Shown piece by piece: positions 45,298 to 54,209 of a stretch of DNA of 64,000 bases (position 1 is the first letter of the stretch; each line of letters opens with the position of its first letter). The translations under genes were made by a program, and so were the position numbers. Location of the stretch: positions 1 through 64,000 of the forward strand of contig NZ_JAQQGN010000011.1 in assembly GCF_028550595.1 (NCBI RefSeq), read 5' to 3'. The stretch is from Luteimonas sp. BLCC-B24 (GTDB lineage Bacteria > Pseudomonadota > Gammaproteobacteria > Xanthomonadales > Xanthomonadaceae). The notes below the pieces were generated by a model. The model made no database searches. It saw nothing but the letters and a program-made list of their open reading frames with translations, and had not been told where the DNA came from.

Positions 45298-45718
45298 GGG
45301 ATTGGGGATTCGGGATTGGGGATTCGGGAAATGCATCCGGCTCGCGGATGCGGCGTTCGTGCGTGCGGATCAAGGCATTGAGGCGAGCGAACGTGCGATC
45401 GAGCAGTTCCATGTCGATGACCGGAGCCGTGCCGAAGCCGAGGCGTTGCGCAATCGCCAGCTGCGTCGACAACTCGGCGAGCGAGCCGCGTGCGATAGAC
45501 AGGTGCCGGAGACACTCGGACGTCGATCGGCGCGCGGCGCCTTCGGCGATGTTCGATGGCACGCTGATGGCGGCACGGCGCAATTGCGCGGTCAGGCCGA
45601 AGCGTTCGTCGACCGGGAACGAGGACGTGGCGCGATACACCGCTTCGACCAGTTGCATGGCGTCCTGCCATACATCCAGTCGTTCGTGCGGTCTCGAAGT
45701 CGCGAAGGTGTCGGTCAA
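45290..45718 (-). CDS. Four-helix-bundle protein (23S rRNA intervening-sequence family)
   Basis: 142 residues. The hallmarks of the IVP/four-helix-bundle family are present: [40 protein letters not shown] and [20 protein letters not shown]. Family members occur inside 23S rRNA intervening sequences, in diversity-generating systems, and at scattered genomic sites; their function is unknown. The start is a TTG at 45718 directly after the repeat GGGATCGGGGATTCGGGATT. The last eight or so residues ([10 protein letters not shown]) are encoded by the opposite inverted repeat, and the TGA lies eight bases inside accC. It splits the accB-accC operon. Confidence 0.88.
   Translation of the reverse strand: MTDTFATSRPHERLDVWQDAMQLVEAVYRATSSFPVDERFGLTAQLRRAAISVPSNIAEGAARRSTSECLRHLSIARGSLAELSTQLAIAQRLGFGTAPVIDMELLDRTFARLNALIRTHERRIREPDAFPESPIPNPQSHA
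45298..45330 (-). repeat. GGGATTCGGGATT repeat, arm of the four-helix cassette (accC side)
   Basis: On the plus strand this reads GGGATTGGGGATTCGGGATT, continuing GGGGATTCGGGA. The last 18 bases (GGGATTGGGGATTCGGGA) match the reverse complement of the arm at 45720-45743 at 17 positions. The arm encodes the end of the four-helix protein and abuts the accC ATG. Confidence 0.85.
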
Positions 45719-45719
45719 A

Positions 45720-45743
45720 TCCCGAATCCCCGATCCCTAATTC
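45720..45743 (-). repeat. GGGATTCGGGATT repeat, arm of the four-helix cassette (accB side)
   Basis: TCCCGAATCCCCGATCCCTA, continuing ATTCC, lies immediately upstream of the four-helix TTG start. It is inverted relative to the arm at 45298-45330. On the coding strand it is purine-rich (GGGGATTCGGG), which may also serve ribosome binding. Confidence 0.85.
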
Positions 45744-45746
45744 CGT

Positions 45747-45771
45747 CGTGATCGGCCTTCAGCCGATCACG
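45747..45771 (-). promoter_or_regulatory. Perfect hairpin spanning the accB stop codon
   Basis: CGTGATCGGC (45747-45756) and GCCGATCACG (45762-45771) form a 10-base stem with a five-base loop that contains the accB stop codon. No T-run follows on the coding strand, so it is not a simple terminator. It could limit read-through, protect the accB message or weaken translation downstream. Confidence 0.6.
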
Positions 45772-46238
45772 AACAGCGGCTGATCGAACTCCACCGGCTG
45801 GCCGCTTTCGACCAGGATCGCGACCACCGTGCCCGAGGTTTCGGCCTCGATCGGGTTGAACATCTTCATCGCCTCGATGATGCCCAGCGTCTCGCCGGCC
45901 TTGACCGACTGGCCGACCGCCACGAACGGCGGCTTGTCCGGCGCGGGCGAGGCGTAGAAGGTGCCGACCATCGGCGACTTGGCCACCTGGCCCGGCGGCA
46001 GGTCGTCGCCCTTGGGGGCACCGCCGGTGGCGGCCTCGACCGGCGAGCTCATCGGCATCACCGGTTCGGGGACGCGCTGGGTCACCGGCGCCGGCGCGGG
46101 CGCATAGGCCAGCGGTGCGCCGCCGGCGCCCGAGGTCCGCGACAGGCGCACGGATTCCTCGCCTTCCTTGATTTCGATCTCGGTGAGATTGGACTCCTCG
46201 AGCAGATCGATGAGCTTCTTGATTTTGCGGAGATCCAT
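45759..46238 (-). CDS. accB: Biotin carboxyl carrier protein of acetyl-CoA carboxylase
   Basis: 159 residues. An N-terminal helix ([20 protein letters not shown]), an Ala/Pro linker and a C-terminal biotinyl domain (about 84-159) with the biotinylated Lys125 in EAMKMF. The usual EAMKMM is EAMKMF here. It carries carboxybiotin between AccC and the carboxyltransferase. It follows the LprI-like gene by 37 bases. The neighbouring accC is separated from it by the four-helix cassette. Confidence 0.97.
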   Translation of the reverse strand: MDLRKIKKLIDLLEESNLTEIEIKEGEESVRLSRTSGAGGAPLAYAPAPAPVTQRVPEPVMPMSSPVEAATGGAPKGDDLPPGQVAKSPMVGTFYASPAPDKPPFVAVGQSVKAGETLGIIEAMKMFNPIEAETSGTVVAILVESGQPVEFDQPLFVIG

Positions 46239-46275
46239 GCGGGCCTCGTGGTTGTCGGCGGAATGGCGGGCGGGC

Positions 46276-46692
46276 TTACAGGGCGCGGAGCTGCTGCAGC
46301 TGCCCGATGCGAAGGCGGGTGTGGTCGATCAGGCACGTCAGGCGGGCGTCGTTGCGGCCGCTGCCGTCGATCGCGAGTGCGTAGGCGGCGTCGCAATCGC
46401 GGGTGCGGACCCGCCGCCAGGCGGTCTGGGCATCGTCGAGGGCGGCGCGGGCCGCGGCGCAGTCGCCGACGCAATCGGTCGTGTCGGCCAGCGCGGCGGC
46501 GGTGTCGGCCTGCAGCCGGTCGAGCGCGGCGTCGAGGCGCGCGTACTCGGCGGCCATGCACAGGGCGGCGTCGCTGGTCGAGGTCGGCGCCGCGCAATCG
46601 GCGGCGGTCAGCGTGTCGGCTCGCGCCGAGAGCGGCCACGCCGCCGCGGCGCAGGCCAGCAGCGCGACGCATGCAGGGCCATGACGCATCAC
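46276..46692 (-). CDS. LprI-like secreted cysteine-rich protein
   Basis: 138 residues with a signal peptide (1-25, [15 protein letters not shown]). The mature part is helical with cysteines in DCAAP, LCMAAEY, DCVGDC, RDCDAAY and LTCLID, and the helix [10 protein letters not shown] matches the DUF1311/LprI lysozyme-inhibitor-like domain. A role in lysozyme inhibition is a family inference. The ATG overlaps the aroQ stop by four bases, so it is coupled into the aroQ-acc operon. Confidence 0.78.
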   Translation of the reverse strand: MMRHGPACVALLACAAAAWPLSARADTLTAADCAAPTSTSDAALCMAAEYARLDAALDRLQADTAAALADTTDCVGDCAAARAALDDAQTAWRRVRTRDCDAAYALAIDGSGRNDARLTCLIDHTRLRIGQLQQLRAL

Positions 46693-47135
46693 GCGGCCGG
46701 CTCCAGCCGGCGCAGCGCGGCATCGAGGGCGTAACGATAGCTGTCGGCGCCGAAGCCGGCGACCACGCCGAGTGCGAGATCGCTCAGATAGCTGGTATGG
46801 CGGAACGGCTCGCGACGGTGCGGATTGGACAGGTGGATCTCGATGAACGGGACCGCCACGGCGGCCAGCGCATCACGGATGGCCACCGAGGTATGGGTGA
46901 ACGCGGCCGGATTGATCAGGATCAGCGCGGTGCCGTCCTCGCGCGCGGCCTGGATCCGATCGACCAGGACGTGCTCGGCATTGGACTGCAGGCTGGTGAG
47001 CGTATGGCCGGCGCCCGCCGCCTGTGCCTGCAGCATCGCGTCGATCTCGGCGAGGCGGGTATGGCCGTAGACCTCCGGCTCGCGTGTGCCGAGCAGGTTG
47101 AGGTTGGGGCCATGCAGGACGAGGAGGGACGCCAT
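46689..47135 (-). CDS. aroQ: Type II 3-dehydroquinate dehydratase
   Basis: 148 residues. The catalytic loop is [17 protein letters not shown] (Tyr23), and [20 protein letters not shown] holds the catalytic His and Arg. It converts 3-dehydroquinate to 3-dehydroshikimate in the shikimate pathway. It is the first gene of the aroQ-lprI-accB-[four-helix]-accC run. A promoter-like TAAAAT and a palindromic AAACGAGCGTTT lie 75-95 bases upstream. Confidence 0.96.
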   Translation of the reverse strand: MASLLVLHGPNLNLLGTREPEVYGHTRLAEIDAMLQAQAAGAGHTLTSLQSNAEHVLVDRIQAAREDGTALILINPAAFTHTSVAIRDALAAVAVPFIEIHLSNPHRREPFRHTSYLSDLALGVVAGFGADSYRYALDAALRRLEPAA

Positions 47136-47208
47136 CGCGCACCGGTCGCGGGAAGTGCGCGAAGTCTGCGGGATGTCACCATTGCTGTCCAGTTCGCAGA
47201 CGTTCGAC

Positions 47209-47228
47209 GATTTTAAACGAGCGTTTGA
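47209..47228 (-). promoter_or_regulatory. Palindromic operator-like site with TAAAAT in the aroQ-acc promoter
   Basis: AAACG-AG-CGTTT (47215-47226) is a perfect palindrome apart from its centre. It is flanked so that the site reads CAAACGCTCGTTTA on the minus strand and abuts TAAAAT (47209-47214). The form C/G-AAAC-N4-GTTT resembles PsrA-type TetR regulator sites of fatty-acid metabolism, with one mismatch at the last base. Confidence 0.4.
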
Positions 47229-47237
47229 GTTCTGCGC

Positions 47238-47837
47238 TCAGTGTCTTGCCCAGGCATCGGTCTCGCCGTGCGCGAACGGGCCGATCCGCTGCTTGACCAC
47301 GCGGCCGTCCGCGCCGATCAGCACGGTGTACGGCAGCACGCCCCGCGGATTCCCCAGCCGCACGCCGGCATCGGCCGGACCGGGGGCGTCCAGCGCGATC
47401 GCGTAGTCGACCGGCACCCGCTGCAGAAACCCGCGGACGGCCTCGACGTCGTCGAGCGCGATACCGAGCACCTGCACGCCGGTTTCGCCCTGTTCGCGGG
47501 CGAAGCGGTCGAGTTCCGGCATTTCTTCGATGCAGGGGCCGCACCAGCTCGCCCACAGATTCACCAGCACCGGGCGGCCGGCATAGGCGTCGGGCAGGCG
47601 CAGGGTGTCGCCATCGAGTCCCTGAATCGCGAACGCCGGCACGACGTCGCCGCGCCGGGCCATGCGCACGCCCTCGGGCGCGGGCGGGGCCGCGACGACG
47701 AGGGCGTCGTTGTAGAGGCGCTGGCCGGTCTCGGTGCCGAGCAACGGGCCGGGTCCGCTGACGAACAGGCTGGCGAGCACACCCAGCCCGCCGGCCGCCA
47801 CCGCGATCGCGACGACCGCCAGCGGTCCGACCTTCAT
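47238..47837 (-). CDS. TlpA/CcmG-like membrane-anchored thioredoxin
   Basis: 199 residues. A signal anchor (4-26) precedes a redoxin domain with WCGPC (C99, C102), VNLWASWCGPC and LPYTVLIGADGRVV. It is a periplasmic disulfide reductase, probably fed by DsbD, whose gene overlaps its start by four bases. It may reduce c-type cytochrome apoproteins or other periplasmic thiols; the target is unproven. Confidence 0.92.
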   Translation of the reverse strand: MKVGPLAVVAIAVAAGGLGVLASLFVSGPGPLLGTETGQRLYNDALVVAAPPAPEGVRMARRGDVVPAFAIQGLDGDTLRLPDAYAGRPVLVNLWASWCGPCIEEMPELDRFAREQGETGVQVLGIALDDVEAVRGFLQRVPVDYAIALDAPGPADAGVRLGNPRGVLPYTVLIGADGRVVKQRIGPFAHGETDAWARH

Positions 47838-50215
47838 CCGGACGACCCCGCGCGCGCGAGGGCGTCGACGACGATCGCGTCGTTCAGCAGGGCCGGCAGC
47901 ACCACGCCGTCGCCACCGCCGGCGGGATAGACGACGTACAGCGGCACGCCGACCGCGCCGTGCGCCTCGAGAAACGCGCCGACCTCGGGATCGACGTTGG
48001 TCCAGTCGCCGACCATGTAGGTCGCGCCCGCCGCGGCCAGGGCCGACTTGAACGTCGCACCCGACAGCACCCGACGCTCGTTCGCCTTGCAGGTCACGCA
48101 CCAGTCGGCGGTCATGTTGACGAAGACCGGCGTGCCGCTGGCGCGCAATTCGGCCAGGCGCTCGGCGGAGTACGCGACGTGCGTGCCGCCTTCGCCGAGC
48201 GCGGCAGTTGCAACTGCCGGCACCGACAGCCGGCCGACCGCGATCACCGGCAGCAGCGCCGCCACGGCGAGCGCCAGAGCGAGCCAGCGGTGCAGCGCAT
48301 GCCCGGTCCAGCGGCGGCGTTCGAACCACCACAGTGCCAGCGCCAGCACAGTGAGGCCGGCCACCAGCAGTGCCATCGCATCGACGCCGCGCTGCTTGCC
48401 CAGCACCCAGGCCAGCCACAGTGCGGTGAGGTACATCGGGAAGGCCAGCACCTGCTTCAGTGTCTCCATCCAGGCGCCGGGTGTCGGCAGCCGGTCGGCG
48501 AGCGCCGGCACCAGGCCGATCAGCAGGAACGGCAGTGCCAGGCCCAGACCCAGCATCAGAAACACCGCGAGCGCCATCGGCGTGGATGCGGTGAAGGCAT
48601 AGGCCAGCGCGCCGCCCATGAACGGGGCGATGCACGGGCTGGCCACCACGCAGGCGAGCACGCCGGTGAAGAAATCGCCGACCGGACCGGTGCGCCCGGC
48701 CAGCGCCTGGCCGACGTTGCCGATGCGCCCGCCGAGGGTGAACACGCCCGAGAGGCTCAGCCCGACCGCGAACATCAGATACGCCAGCGCGGCGACGAAC
48801 CAAGGTTGCTGCAGCTGGAAGCCCCAGCCCATCGCCTGGCCGGCTGCGCGCAGGGCGATCACCAGGAGACCGACCGCGGCGAAGGCGGTCAGCACGCCGG
48901 CCGTGTACCAGAGCGCATGCGACCGCGCCGCCGCGCGCGAGCCGCCGCTCCTGGCCAGCCCCAGCACCTTCAACGACAGGATCGGCAGCACGCAGGGCAT
49001 CAGGTTCAGCAGCAGGCCGCCGAGCAGGGCCAGGCCCAGGGCGGCGAGCAGTCCGGACGACGCGACCCCGGGCGGACGGGTACGGGCGGCATTGTCCGCG
49101 CTGGCGTCGGCCGCGCCCGCGCTTGCGGGGGCGTCGACGGCATCGGGAAAGGCGAGCGGTGCAGCGTCGACCGCGCTGGCGGGCGCAGTCGTGTCGGGCG
49201 GCGCATCGACCGCTCCGGTGGACGCCGGGGGGGCGCCCGCCGTCGATGTGTCCGCCGACTGCACACGTCCGGCCGGCAGCGCGACACGGACGGTGCGGGT
49301 CATCGGCGGATAGCAGATGCCGTTGTCCTGGCAGCCCTGGAAGGTCGCGACGACGTCGACCTCGGCGGCATCGCCGCGCGAGCGCAGCAGCGGCAGGGGA
49401 ACGTCGATCTGGTCGAAGTACACGGTGACGTCGCCGAAATGCGCATCGTGATGCGCCCGCCCGGCCGGCCAGCGCGGCGTACCGGCGCGGATGCCGTCCG
49501 CGCCGCGGACCTCGAAGCGATTGCGGTCGCGATAGAGGTAATAGCCCGGCGCGGGCGTGAAGCGCATCAGGATCGTATCGCCGTCGCCCGCGATCGCCTC
49601 GAAGGCGAAGGCGCGCTCGGGCGGTAGGGCATCGCGGCTGCCCGCGAGCGGCAGCGCCCGGCTGCCGCCCTGTCCGCCCAGTGCCTGCCCGAGCGCGGCG
49701 AAGCCGGCATCGCCGCCGCGCGCCGTGGCCGCCGCCGGCGGCAGCGTGATCATCAGATTGCGCGTCTGGGGCGGATAGCAGATCCCCACATCCGCGCAGC
49801 CCTGGTAGCGCACGACCAGCTTGACCGTCTCGGCATCGTCGGCGGCCGCACCGGTCAGCAGCGCGGTCAGTTGCCCGCGATACGTTTCGACCTCCCCGAA
49901 AAATTCGTCGGTATAGGCCTGGCCGCGCGGCAGGCGCAGCGGGTTGTTCTTGAAGCCGCCCTCGATGTGCGCCGACGTGCGGTGCCGGTACAGGTAGTAC
50001 CCGTCGGCGATGTCCCAGCGCACCTCGATGCGGTCGCGCGCCAGCACCCGCGTCGACAACACCAAGGCCTCGTCCACAGGAAGGACGTCATCGACCCCGA
50101 GCGGCTGCGCCGCCGCCGGGCCGGCCAGCGCGGCGGCCAGCAGCGCAGCACAGGCGAGCAGGCGATGGAACAGGCGGCGCGGAGGGGCCGCGAACGGAAA
50201 CGGGCGCGCAGTCAT
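47834..50215 (-). CDS. dsbD: Thiol:disulfide interchange protein DsbD with two N-terminal domains
   Basis: 793 residues, against about 565 in E. coli. After a signal peptide (1-36) come two nDsbD-like immunoglobulin domains in tandem. The first has [13 protein letters not shown] (C140, C146) and the second [13 protein letters not shown] (C295, C301). An Ala/Pro/Asp linker follows, then eight membrane helices with MPCVLP (C408) and SPCIAP, and a C-terminal thioredoxin domain with WCVTCK. It moves electrons from cytoplasmic thioredoxin to periplasmic partners, among them probably the adjacent TlpA-like protein. Confidence 0.95.
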   Translation of the reverse strand: MTARPFPFAAPPRRLFHRLLACAALLAAALAGPAAAQPLGVDDVLPVDEALVLSTRVLARDRIEVRWDIADGYYLYRHRTSAHIEGGFKNNPLRLPRGQAYTDEFFGEVETYRGQLTALLTGAAADDAETVKLVVRYQGCADVGICYPPQTRNLMITLPPAAATARGGDAGFAALGQALGGQGGSRALPLAGSRDALPPERAFAFEAIAGDGDTILMRFTPAPGYYLYRDRNRFEVRGADGIRAGTPRWPAGRAHHDAHFGDVTVYFDQIDVPLPLLRSRGDAAEVDVVATFQGCQDNGICYPPMTRTVRVALPAGRVQSADTSTAGAPPASTGAVDAPPDTTAPASAVDAAPLAFPDAVDAPASAGAADASADNAARTRPPGVASSGLLAALGLALLGGLLLNLMPCVLPILSLKVLGLARSGGSRAAARSHALWYTAGVLTAFAAVGLLVIALRAAGQAMGWGFQLQQPWFVAALAYLMFAVGLSLSGVFTLGGRIGNVGQALAGRTGPVGDFFTGVLACVVASPCIAPFMGGALAYAFTASTPMALAVFLMLGLGLALPFLLIGLVPALADRLPTPGAWMETLKQVLAFPMYLTALWLAWVLGKQRGVDAMALLVAGLTVLALALWWFERRRWTGHALHRWLALALAVAALLPVIAVGRLSVPAVATAALGEGGTHVAYSAERLAELRASGTPVFVNMTADWCVTCKANERRVLSGATFKSALAAAGATYMVGDWTNVDPEVGAFLEAHGAVGVPLYVVYPAGGGDGVVLPALLNDAIVVDALARAGSSG

Positions 50216-50597
50216 CGGGCCAGTATCGCAGGCCACGCCGCTGCACGCCGAATGCCGGTTCAGTGATCCGGCGGCGGACGACGCGGTGCGGTCGGGAACA
50301 CACGCGGCGCCCCTCCGGCCCGTCCGATCGGCGCGGCGGTCCGGCACGCAGGCCTGCTGGCGATGGCGCACCAGGCGCGGGCCGGCCGCGCTCGGTGCAG
50401 CAGGCTGCGCTCGCGCACGCGGGCGCGGACTGGCCCGATGACGGCCTCACGTGCACGGAACGTGCACGTCGCGCCCCGCACGCTGCGCGCCGCCGGGGAT
50501 GCTGCATCCCGCAGCGCGGGCGAATCGATCGGGCTTTTATTGAACCGGCCGGTCTATTATCTGCGGCCCGCGCGCCCCGTCCCTGGAACCCGACTTC

Positions 50598-51083
50598 ATG
50601 CGTCTTTTGCCTGCCCTGTCCGTCCTCGCCGTCGCCGCATGCCTGGCGGCCCCTGTCCGCGCGCAGTCGGCGCCCGTCGATATCGGCATCGGCGCGTCGG
50701 CGACCCGGGAGAACGAGACCACGCTGGTCGCCACCGCGGCCTGGCTTCCCGAGTGGCGCCGGACCGCGCGCGGCGTGCTGCGTTGGGAGCTGGGCGCGGT
50801 CTACGTGCGCGGTCGCGACAACACGCGCTTCGACCTGTCCGAAGATGCCGGCGTCGTGCACGGCGGTGCGCGCTACGAGCGCGACAACGGTTTCGTCGCG
50901 GGCTTCGGCGTCGGCGTCCAGGCCGGGCGGACCGATGCCCTGTCCGGCAATCCCCAGTTCGTCAGCACGGTCGGCTGGCGCTGGCAGCGGTTCTCGCTGC
51001 TGGCCCGGCACATCTCCAACGCCAGCATCAGGCAGCCCAACGACGGCGAGACGATGCTCGTCGCCGCCTGGCGCTTCCGCTGA
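50598..51083 (+). CDS. PagL-like lipid A deacylase / acyloxyacyl hydrolase
   Basis: 161 residues with a signal peptide (1-22). The mature protein consists of alternating amphipathic strands ([31 protein letters not shown]) expected of an eight-stranded outer-membrane barrel. Near the C-terminus, [21 protein letters not shown] carries His138, Ser140 and Glu151, the arrangement of the PagL His-Ser-Glu triad. PagL removes the 3-O acyl chain of lipid A. The start at 50598 gives a normal signal peptide. A short promoter gap separates it from divergent dsbD. Confidence 0.85.
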   Translation: MRLLPALSVLAVAACLAAPVRAQSAPVDIGIGASATRENETTLVATAAWLPEWRRTARGVLRWELGAVYVRGRDNTRFDLSEDAGVVHGGARYERDNGFVAGFGVGVQAGRTDALSGNPQFVSTVGWRWQRFSLLARHISNASIRQPNDGETMLVAAWRFR

Positions 51084-51139
51084 GCCCTGCGGGCCGCGCC
51101 CGACGCCCGGGCGCCGCGAAAAAAATTTCCGGCCCGGGC

Positions 51140-51167
51140 CTTGTAAAGGATCGGGCCGCGCCCATCT
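51140..51167 (+). promoter_or_regulatory. Sigma32-like heat-shock promoter of groESL
   Basis: CTTGTAA (51140-51146) and CCCATCT (51161-51167) are 14 bases apart. They match the heat-shock consensus CTTGAAA-N13-15-CCCATNT except for one base in the first box. Confidence 0.7.
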
Positions 51168-51208
51168 CCCGTCCGTCCCGGTGTTCCGGGGTGCGTGCGC
51201 CCACGGTT

Positions 51209-51235
51209 CTGGCAGTCGCCATGGCCGAGTGCCAG
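51209..51235 (+). promoter_or_regulatory. CIRCE-like operator (HrcA target)
   Basis: CTGGCAGTC - nine bases - GAGTGCCAG lies between the heat-shock promoter and groES. It has the exact 9-9-9 layout of CIRCE (TTAGCACTC-N9-GAGTGCTAA). Within the two arms only one base breaks the symmetry. HrcA repressor binding is inferred. A second half-site GAGTGCTAG follows at 51239. Confidence 0.65.
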
Positions 51236-51294
51236 AACGAGTGCTAGACTCGGCGCCCGTTTTCTTCACAATCAATCACTTAGAGAGGGTTGAA

Positions 51295-51585
51295 ATGAGC
51301 AACTTGAAGCCGCTGTACGACCGCGTCGTGGTCAAGCCCGTCGAGGCCGAAGAGAAGAGCGCCGGCGGCATCCTGATTCCGGACAACGCCAAGGAAAAGC
51401 CCACCAAGGGTGAAGTCGTGGCGGTCGGCGAAGGCAAGGCCCTGGACAACGGCAGCGTGCGCGCGCCGAAGGTCAAGGTCGGCGACATCGTGATCTACGG
51501 CCAGTACGCCGGCAGCGCCTACAAGGCCGAGGGCGTCGAATACAAGATCATCAAGGAAGACGACGTTCTCGCCATCGTCGGTTGA
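51295..51585 (+). CDS. groES: Co-chaperonin GroES
   Basis: 96 residues, complete. [20 protein letters not shown], the mobile loop [19 protein letters not shown] and [15 protein letters not shown] are conserved. It forms the heptameric lid of GroEL for ATP-dependent folding. The start follows GAGAGGGTTGAA. It lies 130 bases before groEL, a gap that holds an inverted repeat. Confidence 0.98.
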   Translation: MSNLKPLYDRVVVKPVEAEEKSAGGILIPDNAKEKPTKGEVVAVGEGKALDNGSVRAPKVKVGDIVIYGQYAGSAYKAEGVEYKIIKEDDVLAIVG

Positions 51586-51589
51586 TTGA

Positions 51590-53356
<1,767 letters not shown>

Positions 53357-53385
53357 TCCAGCCCCATCCGTTGCACCGTTGCACG

Positions 53386-53414
53386 AAAACCCCCGCCGCG
53401 AGGCGGGGGTTTTT
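53386..53414 (+). terminator. Intrinsic terminator of groESL
   Basis: AAAACCCCCGCC and GGCGGGGGTTTTT form a 12-base stem around GCGA, with a T-run. Confidence 0.95.
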
Positions 53415-53546
53415 CGTTGCGCGAGTGCGCGCGGACGCATGCCCATGCGCGAAGCGGAGTTCCGACTTGTGGCGATCGCGCCCACGCGCACCCTCAAGCC
53501 CCGCGAATTTCTTGAGCCGGCGCCCCTGCGCCGCTAGGCTGCGCCG

Positions 53547-54158
53547 ATGCCCACGTCATTGATCGTCGTCGACGATTTCCTGTCGACCCCGGATGCACTG
53601 TCGCTGCGCGACGCTGCGCTGCGCCTGACCTATCCCGAACAGCAGGGTGCGTTTCCGGGGCGCAATTCGCAGGAGCGCCTGCACATCCCCGGGCTGGTTC
53701 CCGCGATTTCCCATCTCGTCGGCGAACAGCTGCGCCCGATCGAGCCGCTGGAATCGCATGCCAAGTTCCGCATCACCCGGGCGCACGACGTCGGCCGGGG
53801 GCGCGTGCACATCGACGGACCGGTCGAGTGGTCGGGCATCTTCTATCTCAGCCGGCCCGAGGACTGCCGCGGCGGCACCGAGTTCTTCCGGCATCTGCCC
53901 ACGAACACCGAGCGCGCGCCGCTCAACGACGCCGAGCTGCGCGCGATGGGCCTGTCCAGCTACCACGCGGTGCAGAACGAGCTGATCGCCCGCGACAGCA
54001 ACGATGCCTCGAAGTGGGAGATGACGATGCGCGTCCCGATGCGCTTCAACCGCCTGGTGCTGCTGCGGCCGTGGATGTGGCACAGCGCCGGCGAGGCCTT
54101 CGGATCCACGCTCGAAGACGGGCGCCTCGTCTATCTGATGTTCTTCAACCGCGGCTGA
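53547..54158 (+). CDS. DUF6445-like putative 2-oxoglutarate/iron oxygenase
   Basis: 203 residues. An HxD motif (His88, Asp90 in VHIDGP) with WSGIFYLSRPEDCRGGTEFF and a distal His (MWHSAGEAFG) fits the cupin-like 2OG-Fe(II) oxygenase arrangement of DUF6445 proteins. Substrate unknown; nothing in the neighbourhood helps. The start is the first ATG of the frame. Confidence 0.8.
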   Translation: MPTSLIVVDDFLSTPDALSLRDAALRLTYPEQQGAFPGRNSQERLHIPGLVPAISHLVGEQLRPIEPLESHAKFRITRAHDVGRGRVHIDGPVEWSGIFYLSRPEDCRGGTEFFRHLPTNTERAPLNDAELRAMGLSSYHAVQNELIARDSNDASKWEMTMRVPMRFNRLVLLRPWMWHSAGEAFGSTLEDGRLVYLMFFNRG

Positions 54159-54209
54159 TCCCGGGCCGCGTGCAGGCGCCCGTCACCGGCGCTGGTCCAA
54201 GCTGTACGC

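Noticed and set aside
43930..46238. Frameshift or assembly error between accB and accC
   Set aside because: The intervening ORF is a complete four-helix-bundle protein with typical family motifs, and both flanking genes are full length.
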